Shown in pieces: positions 60,363 to 64,000 of a stretch of DNA of 64,000 nt. Position numbers and translations under genes: made by a program. The notes under the pieces were generated by a model that did no database searches, was not told where the DNA came from, and saw nothing but the letters and a program-made list of their open reading frames with translations. Source of the DNA: Solanum dulcamara (lineage: Eukaryota > Streptophyta > Magnoliopsida > Solanales > Solanaceae); NCBI RefSeq assembly GCF_947179165.1, contig NC_077238.1, positions 76,313,257 to 76,377,256 on the forward strand, given 5' to 3'. Each line of letters starts with the position of its first letter. Position 1 is the stretch's first letter.

Positions 60363-60762
60363 CACTCTAACTTTTACATTTTGTCGTCCTGCCAATCAGA
60401 GGCCTTTTACATTACATGCTTGCCTCGCTAGTCGAAGACCCTTTACATTACATTTTTTCCTCCATTTATACTAAATTCTTTCTACCATTATCACAAAAGA
60501 AAATAGTGTCATCATGATTTAACACTAGGCAAATTTTGAGAATCAATAAAAATTTACTGCAACTTTGCATCTAAAATTATACACGGCTTAATTCTCATAA
60601 AATTGGAGATATGTAGGTGACTTGAAATCAAAGTCTCGGCCATAACATTTTTCACGATCCCATATCATTCCACCTGGTCACACCACGACCGTCTCGCAAG
60701 TTAGCCAAAATTGGCTACTTAGTCAATGTCTTAGCCGACAATTCATTTTTCATCATCGAGCA

Positions 60763-60774
60763 AAGAGGGGCAAA
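60763..60774 (+). other. Polypurine tract of the Tat/Ogre-like element
   Basis: AAAGAGGGGCAAA ends a few bases before TGACACCCC, the start of the LTR. Confidence 0.65.
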
Positions 60775-61378
60775 CTATTGACACCCCAATTTTGGCTCTC
60801 TATACTCAAAGTTAACGTCTTCAGACTTCTTGATCGTTAAAGAGGAAAATATAATTTTTATTATACATTTTTTCAGTTTTTTTTAAAATCATTAATAATT
60901 ATCCGTATTTTTAGGATTTTCATGAATTTGTTCTCATTTTTTCTCTTTTAATAATTTATGGATAAACATACTTAGTTTCTTAAATAATAGAATTATTATC
61001 AATTTATTTTCATTGTAATATTTTAATATTCACACTATTTTTACAGTAATCAACAAGCGTACACAACATAGCACTATAATTCATTCTTTAAAACATAGTA
61101 TACCTACCAAAATATCGATTATATTTTTATTTTATTTTTAGTTATTTATTTTTGGTTACATATCGATAAATATATTATTTTTGTAATGAATCGTTAAGTC
61201 ATTTTGAGAACGATTTCTACATTTTCGTTTGGTCTTCCTCCGAAAAGCTGTCGCCGCCACATAAACTTTTTTTCCTCACCCACTTTTTCTAATAACCCAA
61301 CAACACAGCAATAATGCAGAACACACTTTATTCTTCTTTATCTTTATTTTCCACTATTTATATTAGTCAAGTTTTGTG

Positions 61379-61576
61379 ATGGCTTCTAAAAAGAGGAATA
61401 CAAAAGTTTTTTTTATTTTTACTTTGCTTGTGAGCTCACTTATTGTAAGTTCATCTGCACAGCTTTCAACTAACTTCTACTCAAAATCATTTTTTAAACT
61501 TTATCAAGCAGTGAAATCAATAGTGCAATCAGCTATTAACAGGGAAAAGAACAAAGCAACCCCGCTCTTGTGGTAA
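61379..61576 (+). pseudogene. Class III peroxidase first-exon fragment
   Basis: A 65-residue frame from ATG 61379 (the frame also opens at GTG 61376). Residues 1-28 are a basic start followed by a hydrophobic secretion signal (VFFIFTLLVSSLIVSSSA). The mature N-terminus is QLSTNFYSKS, then KLYQAVKSIVQSAINREK, the standard start of secreted plant peroxidases. The first conserved disulphide Cys (SKSCP in the family) is replaced by Phe-Phe. The frame diverges before the distal-His RLHFHDCF motif and ends at a GTGGTAAGTAA that looks like a splice donor. No further peroxidase exons appear in the next 2.4 kb. A full protein would be about 320 residues, so this is a remnant, probably carried within the LTR. 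Confidence 0.8.
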
Positions 61577-63392
61577 GTAAACCAAATTTGGTTTTTGAAA
61601 CTGTGTAGCTATTAGTAATTTTGGCATATCTCATTGTATAGAGCTTTGTTTTTGGTAAATAAATATGTTTTGGAAATCTAAAACACGTATCTACAACTCT
61701 TATGTTTATGTTGCAGCCTAGATCTGCTGATATTGAGTCGAAAAATAGGAAAATTTTTGTCCAGATTTTTTATTTAAAACTCCCACATGTACAATTGTTA
61801 GTGTTTTGATCATATTTTTTTGTACAAAATGTATTTTGCGGGAATTCTTATTTGTTTGCAAGTTTAAGATATATATCTACAACTTTCATGAAGGACATAA
61901 AGTCCAGTTTTGCTATTTGAAGTTTCAAAATTTAGGTACAATATGAAGTACTTGGTCTAGCCATCTATGTATTGTCAAAATGTTGTTCTTGATTTAGTTA
62001 GTCATCTTTATTGTTAATATTAATTTAGTTGATAATTTATTAATGTTTTGTTGAGCATCTGGTTTTTATTAGCTTTATTCGAATTGTCTTTGAGAGAGGT
62101 TGCTAACTTTAGCTATGATTTTAAATATGGGTGTGTTTATTAACTTTGCTACTATGTGTATCTGTTATATGATTTCGTAGATATGTTTATTAACTTTGTT
62201 ACTTGCTCTTATTCTTAATTATTATTCTTAACTATCCTTGCTATTTTGTATTTTTTATTTGTTAGATTTTACTTAAGTTGAATTAGTTTTTTTTTTGCTT
62301 ACTGTCTTGTGGTATTTCTTTATCTTTCATCTATGAAATTCATCTTTTCTATCTTATTTTATTATGTGTTTTGTTTATGAATTTATTATTTTATTGTTGT
62401 TCATATTGGTATGAATTTCTAAGGATTCTAACCATCTATGATGCTATTTTTACACTGTTTATTTCATTTGAGTGCTGAGTTACTATTGCATATTGATTTG
62501 CTGAGATTTGAACTTCAATAATGTTGTCATATTTTGTTTGGTATTTGCTTATTGTTTATTGTTTATCTTAATTTTTCTACTGCTACTAAATCAACTTTAT
62601 TGCTTTTTTGGACAATTTTTGTGCATTTTTTCTTTGATATTCTGATAATGGCTAACAAGTTTTGGTTACCATGCTTTATTGTTGATTTAGATTATTTTTA
62701 ATTTTGTGTAGCGTTTGGTTATTTTGATAATCATTCAAAACTATGATTGAAGAATTTTTTTACATTACATTAAACTTTGGCCAATGAAAAAATCTTTCCA
62801 TCGATGTTTGAGGCCTTCTCATTTTAAAATACAAAAATTTTAGTTTAAGTTTATATTAGACTTTATATTTTGTAAGTTAAAATATAAAGTCTAATAGTGT
62901 TAAATCAATAAGCTTCGGGGTGGCTCAATCTCCGGTAAACAACAATTGGCTATCGCAATGACAAATTCGGTAAGATCCCAACCGTAGCTCAACTCTGTCT
63001 ACTATTTATTCCTTTTTTATATATTATTGTTATTTCATAAAAATATGCTTTACTTTTACTTTGTTTCTTTTATTTTTTCATGATTATAGTGGTTGCTTTA
63101 CTATTATTCTTTATTTCATTATGTAATGGGTATTTATGTGTTTTTTTTCTTATTGCTAAATGTTTTGATAATGAAAAGTATAGATTTTGGTAGAAACCAC
63201 CTGTAAACACTATTTCATTTTTAACACTATTTTATTTTCGTTGATGTTGTTATATTGTGTTTCTGACTATATTCACGGCTTTAGAATGTTATTTTTTTAT
63301 ATTATTAAATATATTATAATTTAGTATGGCCAATGAAGAAATTACGATCGATTTCCAAGGCCTCCTATGTTTATAATACGTATTTTATTTTA

Positions 63393-63393
<1 letters not shown>

Positions 63394-63437
<44 letters not shown>

Positions 63438-63454
63438 GTTATTATTATTATTAT
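63394..63454. repeat. (ATT)n microsatellite
   Basis: About 20 TTA/ATT triplets with one interruption (TTG). Confidence 0.9.
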
Positions 63455-63699
63455 CATCATTTATCCCTCACTAACTCTTTTATTAAGTGCCTTTACAGGT
63501 ACCTAGAGTTGATTCCCAAGGAAGTTATTCGAATTAAGCTCGAATAATATTTTAAATTTATTATTGTGTATATTATTGACGTTAGGCAAACATTAGGCCG
63601 TTCCTTATATTATTGATTTATTTTACTCTTTGTGTATATTTCATTATATATTTGTGTAATATTTTTATATCCTCAATTTAAAAAATGAGTTCATTCGGG

Positions 63700-63747
63700 A
63701 TCCACAATTGTGGATTCCAAAGGGGTTAATACCTTCCCTTTGGAATC
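63700..63747 (+). repeat. Two adjoining perfect palindromes in the LTR
   Basis: ATCCACAATTGTGGAT (63700-63715) is a perfect 16-bp palindrome. Overlapping its end, GATTCCAAAGGG (63713-63724) and CCCTTTGGAATC (63736-63747) form a perfect 12-bp inverted repeat around an 11-nt loop. In RNA the two would be alternative or stacked hairpins. Confidence 0.85.
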
Positions 63748-64000
63748 ACTTGAACTCTTACTTAGAATCTATTGATTTCGTAGATAGTTTTTAAAAAATA
63801 ATTAGTTGGTTTCTAATTATCCTAAAATTATGGTGATTTATTAAATTAAACTATTTTCTTTTAAAATATTTTTTAAACAATTGAATTGAATCACCACAAC
63901 GTTGCTCCTTATTTCCAAAAACAATAAAAAAATTTTTAGGGATGTAACACTTATTACAGTTACACATCCGAGCCCACATTATAATAGAATTTTATTTTTT

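Larger units (their letters stand above)
56869..60778 (+). mobile_element. 3' non-coding part of a Tat/Ogre-like Ty3/gypsy element
   Basis: No open frame. Recurring GATACGTAGGCAACCC...GGGTTCGGTC motifs, a 41-bp tandem array and a polypurine tract directly before a long LTR match the layout of the region between pol and the 3' LTR in plant Tat/Ogre elements. The coding part and 5' LTR are not in the window, having been lost at the junction with the truncated chromovirus LTR. The family assignment is inference from layout and remembered motifs. Confidence 0.6.
60779..64000 (+). repeat. Long LTR of the Tat/Ogre-like element, runs off the window
   Basis: Starts TGACACCCCAATTTTGG after the polypurine tract. 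At least 3.2 kb, with no terminal CA identified before the window ends. It contains the peroxidase fragment, an (ATT) microsatellite and a pair of strong palindromes. That the whole of 60779-64000 is a single LTR is inference; part of it could be host DNA. Confidence 0.5.

Noticed and set aside
4750..64000. CRISPR array, bacterial operons or phage features
   Set aside because: The tandem arrays have no constant spacer pattern, and the window is clearly plant nuclear DNA with spliced genes.

Overview
The window is plant nuclear DNA: very AT-rich, with spliced genes (GT/AG introns), an organellar carrier gene, a plant D-type cyclin, and layer upon layer of plant transposons (Ty1/copia, Ty3/gypsy chromovirus, Tat/Ogre-like, hAT, PIF/Harbinger and Stowaway MITEs, RTE-type LINE pieces, a degraded TS-like SINE). 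Repeat families and gene sequences point to a eudicot, most likely Solanaceae. That placement is inference from pattern memory, not from a search.

Only two convincing host protein genes are present. An intronless mitochondrial carrier of the uncoupling/dicarboxylate (PUMP5/DIC1) family lies at 14308-15264 (+), and a six-exon D-type cyclin of the CYCD2/CYCD4 group lies at 27551-29939 (+). A tRNA-Ser-like sequence with an altered anticodon loop sits at 4660-4742. A truncated class III peroxidase first exon sits at 61379-61576.

Layout. 1-8 kb: hAT relic, several MITEs, tRNA-like locus, LINE scrap. 8258-11861: a complete hAT element with matched inverted ends and a perfect 8-bp target duplication, but a broken transposase. 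12-16 kb: AT-rich DNA and the carrier gene. 16685-20109: a solo LTR (antisense) of a Ty3/gypsy family with a perfect 5-bp duplication, followed by a 26/28-bp tandem array. 20.4-27 kb: intergenic, with a PIF-type MITE and an antisense LINE 3' end. 27.5-30.2 kb: cyclin gene, two of whose introns carry the same MITE family also seen at 397-514. 33125-39213: a young copia element with 277-bp LTRs, TATGT duplications and non-canonical TA...CA ends. 39806-39992: a small hAT MITE. 41185-45912: a decayed antisense copia element. 47200-56868: a Tekay/Del-like chromovirus whose 3' LTR is cut short. 56869-64000: the 3' part of a Tat/Ogre-like element (41-bp tandem array, polypurine tract, and a long LTR running off the window) in which the peroxidase fragment is embedded.

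The two host genes have no evident functional link. The main interest is structural: gene-fragment capture by an LTR, nested and truncated retroelements, unusual LTR ends, and related MITEs within one gene.
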